Below are positions 31,375-41,820 of a DNA stretch of 64,000 nucleotides, piece after piece. The stretch comes from Notamacropus eugenii (taxonomy: Eukaryota; Chordata; Mammalia; Diprotodontia; Macropodidae): positions 31,576,812-31,640,811 of the forward strand of contig NC_092875.1 of the NCBI RefSeq assembly GCF_028372415.1. The letters run 5' to 3'. Position 1 is the first letter of the stretch. Each line of letters opens with the position of its first letter. Below the pieces are notes generated by a model that saw only the letters and a list, made by a program, of their open reading frames with translations, was not told the origin of the DNA and searched no databases. The position numbers were made by a program, and so were the translations under genes.

Positions 31375-32225
31375 CAACTACAAGCACTGATTAAGCCCCT
31401 ACTATATGCTAAGCTCTGTGCTAAACCCTGAGGATACAAAGAGAGGCAAAAAAGAAAAAAAAAAAACAACCCCCTGTGCTGAAGGAGTTCATATTCTAGT
31501 GGGGGAGAAAACATGCAAATATCTATATATAAACAAGACATAGACAGGATAAATCTAGTTTAATAGAGCAGTCAATAAGAAAATGCAAAGTATTGTGTAA
31601 TTCTACTTCAATTTATTTTTAAAAGGTGTAAAAGTGACTTTTCCTGAGATGGAGAATACACGGGAGGCAACAATGATGAACAATGTCAAAGACAGTGGGG
31701 AGGTCAAGAAGAACAAGGATTGGGAAAAGGTCATTGGATTTGACCTTTAAGATATTGGGAAGTTTACAGAAAGTAATTTCAGTGGAATGATGAGGTTAGA
31801 AGTCAGACTGCAAAGAGTCTGAAAGGGAGGAATTGGAGAGGGGGGCAAGTAAGGATTATAGGTGATGTCCCCAAAGAGTTTAGCAAAGAATAGGGTGAGA
31901 GATGATAAGATGGTAACTATGGGGGATAGGCAGATCAAGTGGGAGGAGAAACATGGTTATATTTGCAGGTAGCAGGGAAGCCTCCTGTGACTGAGGACAA
32001 ATCAGAGGTATGAGAATGTGGGGATAATAGTGGGGACAATCTTCTGGAGAAGATAGGAAGGGATGGGGTGGGATGAAGTGTACATGTAGATGAGGTGGCC
32101 TTGATGAGGAAAAAGACCATGTTTTCTTCTGAGACTGGAGCAAAGAAAAAGATGGAAGGGAGGGGGAGAGGATTATGAATGATGCTGAATCTACATGTTC
32201 TGACTGCAAATTCAGTTCTCTTCCT
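31375..32225 (-). pseudogene. L2 LINE: reverse transcriptase core plus 3' end
   Basis: The minus strand reads, with stops, SIIPTLSH-like text, FPATCKYNHVSPP, then SYHLIISHPILCKTL, a QSDF-PHHSTE block and NDLFPILVLLDLP-VFDIVHH. These match the L2 order from the thumb-proximal region to the LLDLSAAFDTVDH catalytic block. Here the block reads LLDLPTVFDIVHH, so the catalytic aspartate is kept. A deletion at about 31640 then joins it to the 3'UTR end ('ctgattaagcccctactata' at 31388 on the plus strand). Several stops make it non-functional. Confidence 0.75.
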
Positions 32226-32339
32226 TCTTTATTGTAATACTGAAATCCTGTAGTTAGGAACCTCATAGTTCAGCTGCATGATGACTAAGAACATTTTACT
32301 CCCCATTTGCTCTAGTCCAGCTTTAAATGCATACACACA

Positions 32340-33335
32340 ACACTATATCTGTATATATGTATAGTATATGTATACATGTATGTGTGTTTATAGTGCATAT
32401 ATTTCAGTTATTAATATACCATATATTTATCATACTATACATATAAATATACTGCACATAACATATAGTGTGTGTGTGTTCGTCCTTCGTTGCCGAAGAA
32501 GACTATGCCATCAGAGAAATAATGATGTGACATGCACTTGACTTTGTTTGAGCGAAGGAGGGCTGTGCAGGTCACCAGCCTCACTTCTCCTCCAGAGTCA
32601 TTGGAATCCAGTGACCAGATATTCATCAGGATGACTGGAGATGACCCAGGATGAGGCAATTGGGGTTAAGTGATTGCCCAAAGTCACACAGCTAGTGAGT
32701 GTCAAGAGTCTGAGGTGAGATTTGAACTCAGGTCCTTCTGACTCCTGCACTGGTGCTCTATCCACTGCACCACCTAGCTGCCATAACATATAGTATACAA
32801 TTATACTACATATATATATTATGTATTATACAAATAATATATATTGATAATACACTAATAATTTTTAGCATATACATATTATACATATATAGTACATTTA
32901 TAATATATACATGAGAACATCTCATTATAAATTATATATTTATTTACGCACACATATATCTATGAGTATATTTATGAGCATATATCTATGAATGTATATA
33001 TATTTATGAGTACCTATATCATTAGTATACATTAATGAGCATACATTAGTGTATATATTAATATGAATTTATGAACATATATCTGTTAGTGTATATAATT
33101 ATTACCATATATCTATTAGAGTATTTATTTATAAACACAATATAAACATATGTTTATTAGTATGCATAGTTATTAGCATATATGTGTTAGCACATATATC
33201 TATGAACATTCATATTTATGAACATGTCTGTTAGTGTATATATATTTATGACCACATATGTTTATTAGTATATATTTACGAGTGTATATCTATTAGTGTA
33301 TATATATTTACGAGCATATATTATTAGTGTAATAG
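32340..33335. repeat. AT-rich minisatellite, degenerate ~30-bp unit, interrupted by a SINE
   Basis: TA-rich text on both sides of the SINE at 32470. From 32940 to 33325 a unit like 'tatttatgagcatatatcta' plus 'ttagtgtata' recurs roughly every 28-34 bp with drift. No coding content. Confidence 0.8.
32470..32782 (-). mobile_element. RTE-tailed composite SINE, full length, with 12-bp TSD
   Basis: All parts are present, from the tRNA-like head (right) to the tail with (gt)n (left). Perfect target-site duplications 'ataacatatagt' lie at 32458-32469 and 32783-32794. Confidence 0.96.
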
Positions 33336-34868
33336 AATATCAGAGATTTATTCCCATTAACAGGCAGGAAGTTCCTCAAAACTCTACTATTCAACCATCT
33401 AGGGTGCTATTGGAGTTCACTTTGTGTTCTATAACTTAGTACTCCTCATTCCTGAAGGAGGGGAAGGGAAGAAGAAGCTTCCTTGGAGGACAATAAGAAG
33501 TTGGAGAGAGCACAGAAGGTGGGAACAGGGATATTGAGGTCCTGAGGATGGATGGAGAGGGGAGACTGCACCACTGAGCATTAGGGACAGTGGAGGCACC
33601 AAAGGAGACCCCGTCACTGCCACCAACAGAGACCTGGCTGAGGAAAAAAAGTAGAGACCTTAAGAGGAGGACTTGGGGCCATGTAGGCAGGAGTGTAGGA
33701 ATCACGTGCAATGTAGCTGGAGCAGTTCCTGAGGCTGAGAACAGGACTGGGAATTCTTCACTTTCCTGTCTTTTGCTTCACTCTCACTCTCTCACTCCCT
33801 GGGAGAAGAGTTGTCTGTCTTTATGGCTTAAGAGTTTGTTTTGCTTTCCTTTTCACTTTTGTTTGAAAAGAAATTTGTTTTCCCAAGATAAAGCAGTTAA
33901 CGCTTGCCCTGCTGATGTATCCTTATGCAGATGCTAACCTAGGGACTTGTTACGGCCCCAAGCAGGGAGAGATTTTTATAACTGCTGTGGTGGTTTAGAG
34001 CTGAGCAAAGAGACAATTAATTTTTAAAATGTTTTCATTACATCCCAGAGCAGTAAGGAACACTTAGATTCCAATTCATTTCTAGACAAATAAGAAAAGA
34101 AACCTTGGGGACTGAGGTGGGGGAAGGTCATGAGTGAAATGAGAGCTAGTGTTGATGAGTTAACTGCCTTGGGCACTTCTTTCCATTGTCTTTCTCTGGT
34201 CTGTTTGAAAGGAAAACCATCCCCCCAAGGGGTGGAGCTAGCATTTCTCTTTCTAAAGAGAACTTGCCTGTCACGATCGGAGTTCGGAGACTCTCTCTCA
34301 GCTTGGATGCTTTAAGAATCTATGATATGCCATCCATCTGTGCATAAACGTTAAAAATATTTCATTTTGTGGTTTGTGAAGTTATTAAGGGCACCAAAAC
34401 TAGGTTAGCTGCAAATAGATTTAATTTATTAATTGCTGACAGGCACAATAAATAGCGAAAATGGTTTTGAGTTACTTAAGCAAATGTTAGCTCCAGATGA
34501 CAGCCATCGAAACCAAGGTCTTTTCTGCTAGCTCCTTCCTCACCCCATGGGAAAATTGGCTTTGGAGCCGTCATGTGGGAAAGATCAGAGGTAGTTTGAT
34601 CTCCATTTTACACCATCGAAGTGATGATGAACTTGTCTTTGGGCAGAATATGGACTCTTTACTGGAATAGTTCTGACTGCTGTATATAAGAGAAGGGGAA
34701 AGAGGTAGGAGCAAAACCCTGGGGAGGTGGAAACAGTCAGCTCTCCAGCAGCATCTTTACAAAAAATTGAGTGGGGCTGCCACTTACTGGAGCCACAGGT
34801 AGATAGTATGCACTCATGGGATTAGGTGGAAAACTTGCTTACTTGCTTACTTGCTGCAGGTGTTTGTT
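33336..34868. other. 1.5-kb repeat-poor tract, candidate conserved non-coding DNA
   Basis: No SINE, LINE or microsatellite signature over 1.5 kb, the longest such run here. 34315-34500 is AT-rich but not repetitive, with several TAAT/ATTA motifs ('taatttattaattg') that resemble homeodomain-type sites. Open frames are short and unconvincing. Function is only inferred from the absence of repeats. Confidence 0.4.
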
Positions 34869-34869
34869 C

Positions 34870-35040
34870 TCTATTCTCAGAGAAGACCATGACATCAAGC
34901 AGATGATTCCAACCCATGCAACTGAATTGGATTTAAGTGAGGCAGGGCTACACAAAGTCACCAGCCTCACTTACACCTCTGGAGTCATTGGGTCCAGTGG
35001 TTCCTACTTGATCATTGCTTGGTCCCTGATTGGCTCAGGA
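34870..35040 (-). mobile_element. SINE with RTE-like tail, variant form
   Basis: 'cagagaagaccatgacatca', 'ggatttaagtgaggcaggg', 'caaagtcaccagcctcactt' match the diverged tail class also seen at 42825 and 55612. Confidence 0.75.
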
Positions 35041-35204
35041 TGAATATAAATAGCAATTGTTTCTGTTTTAGCCAGAAACTCTTTTTTTCCTTCCTATATC
35101 GGTTTTTTTTTTTCTAAAGAAACCATTCTTTGTTTCATTTCTTATAAAGCCTTAATCACTGACTAGGCTTTGCCTCAGTCAAACTAAGATCTGTTAAGGA
35201 TCTT

Positions 35205-35290
35205 ATCTTGAAAAGGCCAGGGATCCCCACTGCATCCTGGACCATCTCCAGTTGTCCTAATCTATCTATATAAGGAACTGCCCACTGGGG
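35205..35290 (+). mobile_element. Fragment of the same SINE variant
   Basis: 'cttgaaaaggccagggatcc' and 'catcctggaccatctccag' equal the middle section of the copy at 55612. Confidence 0.65.
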
Positions 35291-35383
35291 ACCAAAAACT
35301 AGAAAACTAGTAGAAAACTCCAGTAATGAGTTGTTTGAGGACAAGTGCTGAAATGTAGATCATTAGAACAGGAGTGAATCCTG

Positions 35384-36145
35384 GAGCACAGAATGTCAGA
35401 GCTAGGAGGGGCCTTAGAACAGGGAATGTCAGAGTTGGGAGGGGTCTTAGAAATGGAATGTCAGGGCTGGAAGGGAGCTTAGAACTGTGGATATCAGGGC
35501 TGGGAGGGGCCTTAGAAACAAAAATGTCAGAGCTCAGAGGGATCATAGGATTATAGCATTAGAATTGGAAGGGATGTTAGAAGTCATCTTGTCCAACTCT
35601 CTCTTTTTACAGGTGACGAAAGTGAGACAGACAGTGATTAAATGAGCTGCCCAAAGTCCTACAGCTAACAAGTGCCTGAGCAAGATTCAAACTCATACCT
35701 TCCTGACTCCAAATCCAGCACTTTATTCACTTTGCCACCTAGCTGTCTAGGCCTTGTGTGTGTGTTTGTCCGTCGTTGCCAAAGAAGACCATGCCATCAG
35801 AGAAATGATGATATAACTTGCACTTGACTTTGTTTTGAGTGAGGGAGGGCTGTGCAGGTCAGCAGTCTCATTTCTCCTCCAGAACCATCTGAATCCAGTG
35901 ATCAGATGTTCATCAGAATGACTGGACATGACCCAGGATGAGGCAATTGGGGTTAAGTGACTTGCCCAAGGTCACAAAGCTAGTGAGTGTCAAGTGTCTG
36001 AGGTGAGATTTGAACTCAGGTCCTCCTGACTCCTGCACTGGTTCTCTATCCACTGCACCATTGTCTAGGCCTTATTTAACACATAGGATGTCAGAACTTG
36101 AAGGTCCCTTAGAACCTAAAATGTCAAAGGTGGAAAGGCCCATGT
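35384..36145 (-). repeat. MIR with expanded ~33-bp tail units, split by a SINE
   Basis: 35391-35555 holds about five units spaced 32-34 bp ('gaatgtcagagctagg', 'gaatgtcagagttgg', 'gatatcagggctgg'), leading straight into a reverse MIR (35556-35755). After the SINE at 35756, two more units lie at 36083-36145. The join shows that the units belong to the MIR 3' end. Confidence 0.85.
35756..36061 (-). mobile_element. RTE-tailed composite SINE, full length, with 12-bp TSD
   Basis: Complete copy. Perfect duplications 'tgtctaggcctt' at 35744-35755 and 36062-36073 flank it, showing a precise insertion into the tip of a MIR head. Confidence 0.97.
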
Positions 36146-36169
36146 ATTCTAACACTTTTATTTTATAGA

Positions 36170-36335
36170 AAGGTGTGACCCTGGCCAAGTCACTTAACTT
36201 TCCTTGCCTCAGTACTCTCCTCTGTAAAAGGAGCTGGAGAAGGAAATGGCAAACTATTCCAGTACTTTTGCCAAGAAGACCTCAAATGGTGTCATGAAGA
36301 GTCAGACATGACTGAAAAATGACTGAACAAAATTT
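36170..36335 (+). mobile_element. tRNA-derived SINE (gagaaggaaatgg type), 5'-truncated
   Basis: 'tgaccctggccaagtcactt', 'gagctggagaaggaaatgg' (with a line break), 'gccaagaagacctcaaatgg' and the tail 'gactgaaaaatgactgaac'. Confidence 0.88.
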
Positions 36336-36584
36336 CAACTAATTATTGATGCTGGCCCTGTGTTAAGCTCAGTTGATACTAAGCTTTTTTAGGAGAAATG
36401 CTTTTAGCATTCTAAATTTTTCTATCCTGGGAGAAAACCTTCCTCAACCTGCCCTTGTTAAGACCAGGAAGACTAAAACAGAAGAGAGAGGGACCAAAGG
36501 AGATGGGCACCAGAGATTCAAATTACTTTTTAGAATGCATCCATCCCTAGCTCACTTTGTGTACAGTTTAAATGAATGACAATG

Positions 36585-36875
36585 TACTGGGATATATATT
36601 TTGTAAATATATTCTCATTTGATCCTCACAACAACTCGGGAAAGTAGGTGCTATTTTTATCCCCATTTTATACATGAGTAAACTGAAGCAGACAGAGGTT
36701 AAGTGTCTGTCCCAGGGTCAGCTAGGTAATAAGTGTCTGAGGCAGGATTTGAAATCAGGTCTTCCTGGACTCCTGGGCTAGCATTCTGTCCACTGCCCTC
36801 CTTAATTGTTGGGATTCTAACTCAGGCTTCCCAATTTCAAATCGAGTGCCATGTTCACAACACCAAGCTAGCAGT
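36585..36875 (-). mobile_element. MIR/THER CORE-SINE plus a second fragment
   Basis: 36585-36805 is near complete ('gatcctcacaacaactcggg', 'cagacagaggttaagtgtct', 'caggtcttcctggactcc'). 36810-36875 is a further short reverse piece. Confidence 0.85.
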
Positions 36876-37130
36876 TTGTCTCTGGATTATTAAATTGACC
36901 CTTTAGTAGAGAGCACCAGATATATAGTTGGAATTCCACTGAAGTAGTCTTAGGAATAACAGGCTCATCCCTCCTCAAAGCTCCTCTTATTTTATGTTTA
37001 ATAAAGTACAAGGCAAGATATCCTCCTGACATTTTTTCCCTTGGCAAGAAGCTAACGAATTTCTGTTCCTCATCTGAGAGTAACAAAATTTTGGGTTTTG
37101 TGAAATGGTAGGGATAGATTTCTTTTTTCT

Positions 37131-37401
37131 CTCTCCAAATTTATTAATTTATTTGTTTTCAGTTTTCAACATTCACTTCCTTTCCCAAGATGGTATGTGG
37201 TCTCTATACATACATTTCTATTAAATACATTTATACACCAGTCAACTTGCCTAGAAGAGTTATGACTAATGAGAGAAACCATTAGAAAAAACAAAACAAA
37301 ACACAATGTAATGTAACAAAAAAGATAACAGTCTGCTTTATTCTGTGTTCCAGCTCCATAGTTTTTTCTCTGGATGCAGATGGCATTTTGCAGCATGAGT
37401 C
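37131..37401 (-). mobile_element. L1 3' end joined to a U6 copy
   Basis: The minus strand from 37401 down: 'gagaaaaaactatggagctg', 'gcagactgttatc', a T-rich run, then 'gaagtgaatgttgaaaactg' and an A-rich tail near 37131-37160. This is a standard marsupial L1 3' terminus. Its 5' border is exactly the U6 3' end. Confidence 0.8.
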
Positions 37402-37508
37402 AAAAATACGGAATGCTTCACGAATTTGCATGTCATTGTTGTGCAGGACCCATGCTAATGTTCTCTGTATCGTTCCAATTTTAGTATATATGCTGCTGAA
37501 GCGAGCAC
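37402..37508 (-). pseudogene. RNU6: U6 snRNA retropseudogene (U6-L1 chimera)
   Basis: The reverse complement is exactly 107 nt, starting 'gtgctcgcttcagcagca', with 'aaaattggaacgatacagag' and ending in TTTTT, about 90 percent identical to vertebrate U6 by eye. The ACAGAG box is intact. About half of the ~11 differences are CpG-type or GC-to-AT changes. The minus-strand upstream region lacks a TATA box at -30 and a clear PSE, so it is not a functional U6 gene. It is followed directly by an L1 3' end, the known product of template switching during L1 reverse transcription. Confidence 0.93.
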
Positions 37509-37604
37509 ATGGGCACATATTTCTTTGTTCATCCCATATTTCATATTTCAATGGCCTTTCAAAGATTACAGGGCATTTTCTTCATAACTAGCCAAAGAAA
37601 TAGG

Positions 37605-37735
37605 TAATATGACTTATCCTCATTTACAGATGAAGAAACCGAGGCTCTGAGAGGTTAAATGGCTTGTCCAAAGTCACAAAGATAATAAATGTTAGGCACC
37701 CAACAGGTGCTCTTCCCATTACAACACACAGGTTG
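37605..37735 (-). mobile_element. MIR-type CORE-SINE
   Basis: 'cctcatttacagatgaagaa', 'gaggctctgagaggttaaat', 'cttgtccaaagtcac' in reverse MIR order. Confidence 0.8.
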
Positions 37736-37954
37736 AATCTTCCCATCCTGGTACATTTCTCTGCTCCCATGGACATCTGTCTTCCATTAGTAAGTTCCTC
37801 CTGTGACCTGCATTTTGGAGAGGGGTATGTTTTTTTCCTGACTCGGGATTTTTCCACCATTCACTTATGTAGGTACCTCCTTCTTCCTCTCTCCTTCTTT
37901 CCCTTCTTCCCTCTCCTTTCCTCATCCCTCACACTTGTTGAGCTCCCTTTAAAG

Positions 37955-38345
37955 TGTTGTCCTCCCCCACTAGAATTCCTTAAGGACAGGGACTGTTCTT
38001 CTTATCTGAATTCCGATTTCCAGGGCAACTAGATGGTGCAGTGGATAGAGCACCAGTGCAGGAGTCAGGAGGACCTGAGTTCAAATCTCCCCTTAGACAC
38101 TTGACACTCACTAGCTTTGTGACCTTGGGCAAGTCACTTAACCAAAATTACTGTCTCATCCTGGGTCACTGGATTCAGATGACTCTGGAGGAGAAGTGAG
38201 GCTGGTGACTTGCACAGCCCTCCCTCACTCACAACAAAGTCAAGTGCAAGTCATGTCATTATTTCTCTGATGGCATGGTCTTCTTCAGCAACGAAGGATG
38301 AACATAGTTAGCATTTAATAAATGAATGCTTGTTACCTGCCTACC
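37955..38345 (+). mobile_element. L2 LINE 3' end, split by a SINE
   Basis: 37965-38022 ('ccccactagaattccttaag', 'gacagggactgttcttctta') and 38312-38345 ('gcatttaataaatgaatgct') make one L2 3' end around the SINE at 38023. Confidence 0.75.
38023..38311 (+). mobile_element. RTE-tailed composite SINE with internal deletion
   Basis: Head to tail complete ('ggcaactagatggtgcagtg', 'gggcaagtcacttaacc', 'caaagtcaagtgcaagtcat', 'cagcaacgaaggatgaac') except that the ~30-bp 'catcctgatgaatatc' section is missing. Confidence 0.94.
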
Positions 38346-38597
38346 TCTAAACAGGCAGAACATTATAATGCAAAGAAATGAAAGTGTGGCTGATAAGAAG
38401 AGTTCCTTCAGATCAGTTGACTAAGCATAGCTTTCCTCATATGGTAGTGGTTCTCTAAGTGTGCTCTGCAGTCCGCCCTCCCCCCTCCAAAAGGTCCATG
38501 AGGTCAAAACGATCTTTATAATAATACTAAAACAGTATCTGCTTTCCCCCCTCTCATTTTCTCAGGAGCACACCATGGAGTTTTGCAGAGGCAACGT

Positions 38598-39928
38598 GAC
38601 CTGTGAATGAAAGATTCAGCTGCAAACATGAAAAGTGAGTTAATATCGCATGTGCAGAATTGTACTTTTGCCTTACAAATGGATAAATCTACAGAGAGGG
38701 CTGGACTTGCTGCTTTGCTTGGCTATGTCCCGTATCAGCACCACCTAACTATCAAAGAAGGTCTTCTTTTATGGGAATGTTTGGCAACAAACACACATGG
38801 TGCTGAAATATTTAAAGTCTTGAATAACTTTTTGGTATCTCATGGTTTATGCTGGAACAACTGTGTTGACATTTGTACTGATGGTACAAAATCAACAGTG
38901 GGTAAACTACTCAGGTTTTAGCACGAATCAAGACAGCTGTGCCAAGAAGGACAAGTAGTTATTTTATTTAGTCTTTACCACCAGGCGCTTGAAATTAAAA
39001 AAAAAAATCAACTTCACTTAAGAATCCAGCAATTAATTAAGCAATAAAATTGTGCAACAAAATTATTAATTTTATAAAATCCTGATCCTTGAGTACACCC
39101 TTTCTTCACATTCTGTGGGGTGGGAAAGTGAGAAGTATGCTTAAAAAACTCTAGTTGCATACCGAAGTGTGACAGTGTCCTTGTCCAGTCGAATTGGGAG
39201 CTACATGAGAAGCTTTTTTCATGGAGCCCCATTTCTTTTGTTTGAATGAATGACTGACAAATGATGATTGTTCACAGGTAGATATTTGGCAGACATCATT
39301 CTGGAAATGATTGAAGCAAGCCTGCCACTTCAAGGAAAATAATTTTATCATTATTTCCCTTGATAAAATTTGGCATCAATCGAAAATTAGAATTGTTGAA
39401 AACATAACCTGCCATTGTGAGCTTGACATCTTCCCCATCCTTAAAGATTTTTCTGATGTCATTGGTGGTGATATTAGTGAATATTTTTTTCATATTGTAT
39501 AATGAAATGTCTCAACATCTGGAAGATCTTGGTGAACCCATGCTTTCTAAATGACCAATGCATGATGCAAAATAACACATGGGTAAAAAGTTTCATTCAA
39601 AGTACAAGTAGACCAACGAGTTTTAATGTTACAGAGCAGGAAAAGGTTATTAATACAGTTTCAGATTTTACATTGCAAATAATTTTTAAGAAATTCCTAC
39701 TTGCTGAGTTTGGGTGTAGTTATCAAAGAAAAATATCTATAAATATTGGAAAGGACTATCAAAATACTCCTCCCATTTCCAACTATATATTTTTGTGAAG
39801 CCAGATTTTCTTCACATGCTTCAATATACACACACACACGTGAATATTTATATCGCAAGAGATTAAATGCAGAAATAGATATGAGAATCCAGCTGCCTTC
39901 CATTAGGTTAGACATTAAAGAGATTTGA
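38598..39928 (+). pseudogene. hAT transposase remnant (RNase H-like core and hATC domain)
   Basis: Open piece 38607-38921 has FALQMDKSTE, in place of the hAT LDEST motif with the first catalytic D, and DICTDGTKS, in place of CTDGAPA with the second. A weak HTEV motif follows at 39158-39169, then CHFKENNFIIISLDK (39335 on), a stretch with WVKSF and SDFTLQIIFKKFLLAEF (39595-39710), and the C-terminal hAT dimerisation signature LLPFPTIYFCEARFSS near 39764-39811, ending NAEIDMRIQL. Pieces lie in three frames with stops, so it is dead. The family cuts and pastes DNA, and domesticated relatives include ZBED and SCAND3-like genes. Confidence 0.85.
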
Positions 39929-39967
39929 AAAAAAAGTAAAAGAGTTTATTATTAGCATTTTATTCTT

Positions 39968-40160
39968 TTAAATTTAATTAATTTCTTTGTTTTCAGTTTT
40001 CAACAATCACTTCCATAAGTCTTAAATTTTCTCCCCCTTCCTCTCCCCTCCGTCCCCAAGAGGGCTTGAAATCTTATATGGGTTCTACACACATATTCTT
40101 ATTAAACATATTTTCACATTAGTCATGTTGCATAGAATATTATTGCCATTGTAAAGGATA
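39968..40160 (-). mobile_element. L1 3'UTR fragment nested in the hAT element
   Basis: 'ttcagttttcaacaatcact', 'cacattagtcatgttgcata' and 'cttatatgggttctacac' are the reverse of the marsupial L1 3' end. It separates hAT coding from the hAT right terminus. Confidence 0.75.
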
Positions 40161-40293
40161 TATATATGTATATTTAAAATTTATCAAGTTTTAATGTCTG
40201 ACATGATAAATATTAATAATATAATGCACAGGGACCTCAATAATTTTTAAGAGTGTAAAGAGGTCCTAAGACCAAAAAATTTGAGAACTGATG

Positions 40294-41329
40294 CCTAATA
40301 GAGAATGGGTATATCCACCAATCTCTCATTAAGAAGAAATAGATAACTTCTGATTAATTTTCTGTCCCTAGGGTCAGTATGGTTGATTGGCTGGGATTGA
40401 GGAGGATGGACCCTGATCCAAGGGAGCATCTCTCTTTGCAAGACTTTGAAAGAAATGGACAGTGAGTTCTTAGTTCTTTTGCCTTTAATGCCTTTTGTCC
40501 TTGCACTTTCTGCAGTGCCAAACTGTAGGGAGGGGGAAGGATTTCTCCTTCCTAATGTCTTCCAGGAAAGTTACATGGCAACTTTTTCGCGGAAGCATGT
40601 GGTAGTGGCAGCCATGTGTTTGCCCATGGTACACCTGAGAGGCAAGTTTCTGAAAGTGGACTTGCCAAGCTTAAGAGAGAACAGCAGTCAGGGCAATGGG
40701 AGAATTCTTGCAGAGGTATAAAGGAGACTTACGCTTATAGAACCGTCTCACATGGTCCAAGAAGGTAGTTCACAGGCAATATTTTTGAATTTCAAACTCC
40801 TGTGTGAAGGAGAATGAGGATGACATTTGCATTTTCTAGGGAACAGGATCTCGAGTTTAGCCTAGTCAGAGGTCAAAGATTTATTGGATTGCAACAAGCC
40901 TTGGAGTTGGAGTTGTCCTTATAAGTGAACCTAAGTTCTAGATTTTCCAAGATTAGAGTTTAGAAATTGTATCTTCTAGAGAGAAAAGCAAATTATCTTG
41001 GCAGCATTGTCTATCAGAGAAAAAGTGAACTTTCCCATGTGGCTCCTGTAGCTGGAGAGCAAAGCCAGGGCCTCAGGAGGCAACAGAGATCTCAGTCTTG
41101 AGAGTCCCCTTAATTACATTGAGCTATTTGGACAGTACAGTTTCAAGGGGGAGAAGGTTGTCAGTTTAGCAGCGTCCAAGTCTTCTGGGGGAAGTCCAAG
41201 CCACTGGGTGGTACTATTATAATATTACATATTATGGCTATGGAAGAACTAGGTAGAACCCTGTGTTAGAGAAGAATTTTATCAGAATGTCAAAGCGTTG
41301 TATTTAAATAATTAATGATGATAATAAAA
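40294..41329. other. 1-kb repeat-poor tract
   Basis: No repeat signature. A 91-codon frame at 40446-40721 begins with a signal-peptide-like hydrophobic run (FLVLLPLMPFVLALSAV) but shows no known domain and no splice or promoter context. I treat it as a chance frame. Confidence 0.4.
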
Positions 41330-41820
41330 GCAATAACTTTCACTTACGTGTGATGATTTAAGGTTTGAAAATCACTTTACATATGTAATCTTTTTTGATG
41401 GCCACAATAACCCTGTGAGGTAACTGTTATTATTATCCCTACTTTACAGATGAGGAAACTGAGTCAGAGAGGCACACACATAGAAGGAGGTTAAGTGACT
41501 TATACAGGGTCACATGGCCAGTAAAGGTATGAGGCAGGATTTGAATTCAGGTCTTCCTAACACCAAGTTCAGGACTCTAATCACTGTGCCATATAATAAT
41601 AATGATAGGTCACATTTATATAGCGCTTACCATGTGCCAGGCATTGTGCTAAGTACATTACATTCATTATCTCATTCAGTTCTCTCACCAACTCTAGGAG
41701 GTAGGCATTACTATTATTACCATTTTACAGATGGGAAAACTGAGGCAACCAGAACCCAGAGTCACACAACTAATAAGTGTCTGAGGCTGAGAGATCTGAA
41801 CTCAGGTTTTCCTGAGCAGT
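41330..41820 (-). mobile_element. Two tandem MIR/THER CORE-SINEs
   Basis: 41330-41596 ('ctttacagatgaggaaactg', 'ggcaggatttgaattcaggt') and 41597-41820 ('catttatatagcgcttacc', 'ccatttacagatgggaaaa'-like text) lie head-to-tail in the same orientation. Confidence 0.88.

Larger units (their letters stand above)
38445..40293 (+). mobile_element. hAT-Tip100-type DNA transposon (Zaphod/Arthur-like), decayed
   Basis: The left end 'agtggttctctaagtgtg' and right end 'aaatttgagaactgatg' are diverged inverted repeats. Left subterminal 'tccatgaggtcaaaac' with 'ataataatactaaaacag' and right 'cctcaataatttttaagagt' with 'aaagaggtcctaagacc' match, from memory, the ends of mammalian Zaphod/Arthur elements. 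A transposase remnant lies between. The coding N-terminus (BED zinc finger) is missing, so the element had an internal deletion before decay. A later L1 piece at 39968-40160 splits the right end. Confidence 0.8.

Noticed and set aside
37402..37508. Functional U6 snRNA gene
   Set aside because: No TATA box at the proper distance and no PSE upstream, about 11 substitutions, and a direct join to an L1 3' end.
40446..40721. 91-codon frame with a signal-peptide-like start
   Set aside because: A hydrophobic N-terminus alone is common by chance. There is no cysteine pattern, domain or flanking gene structure.
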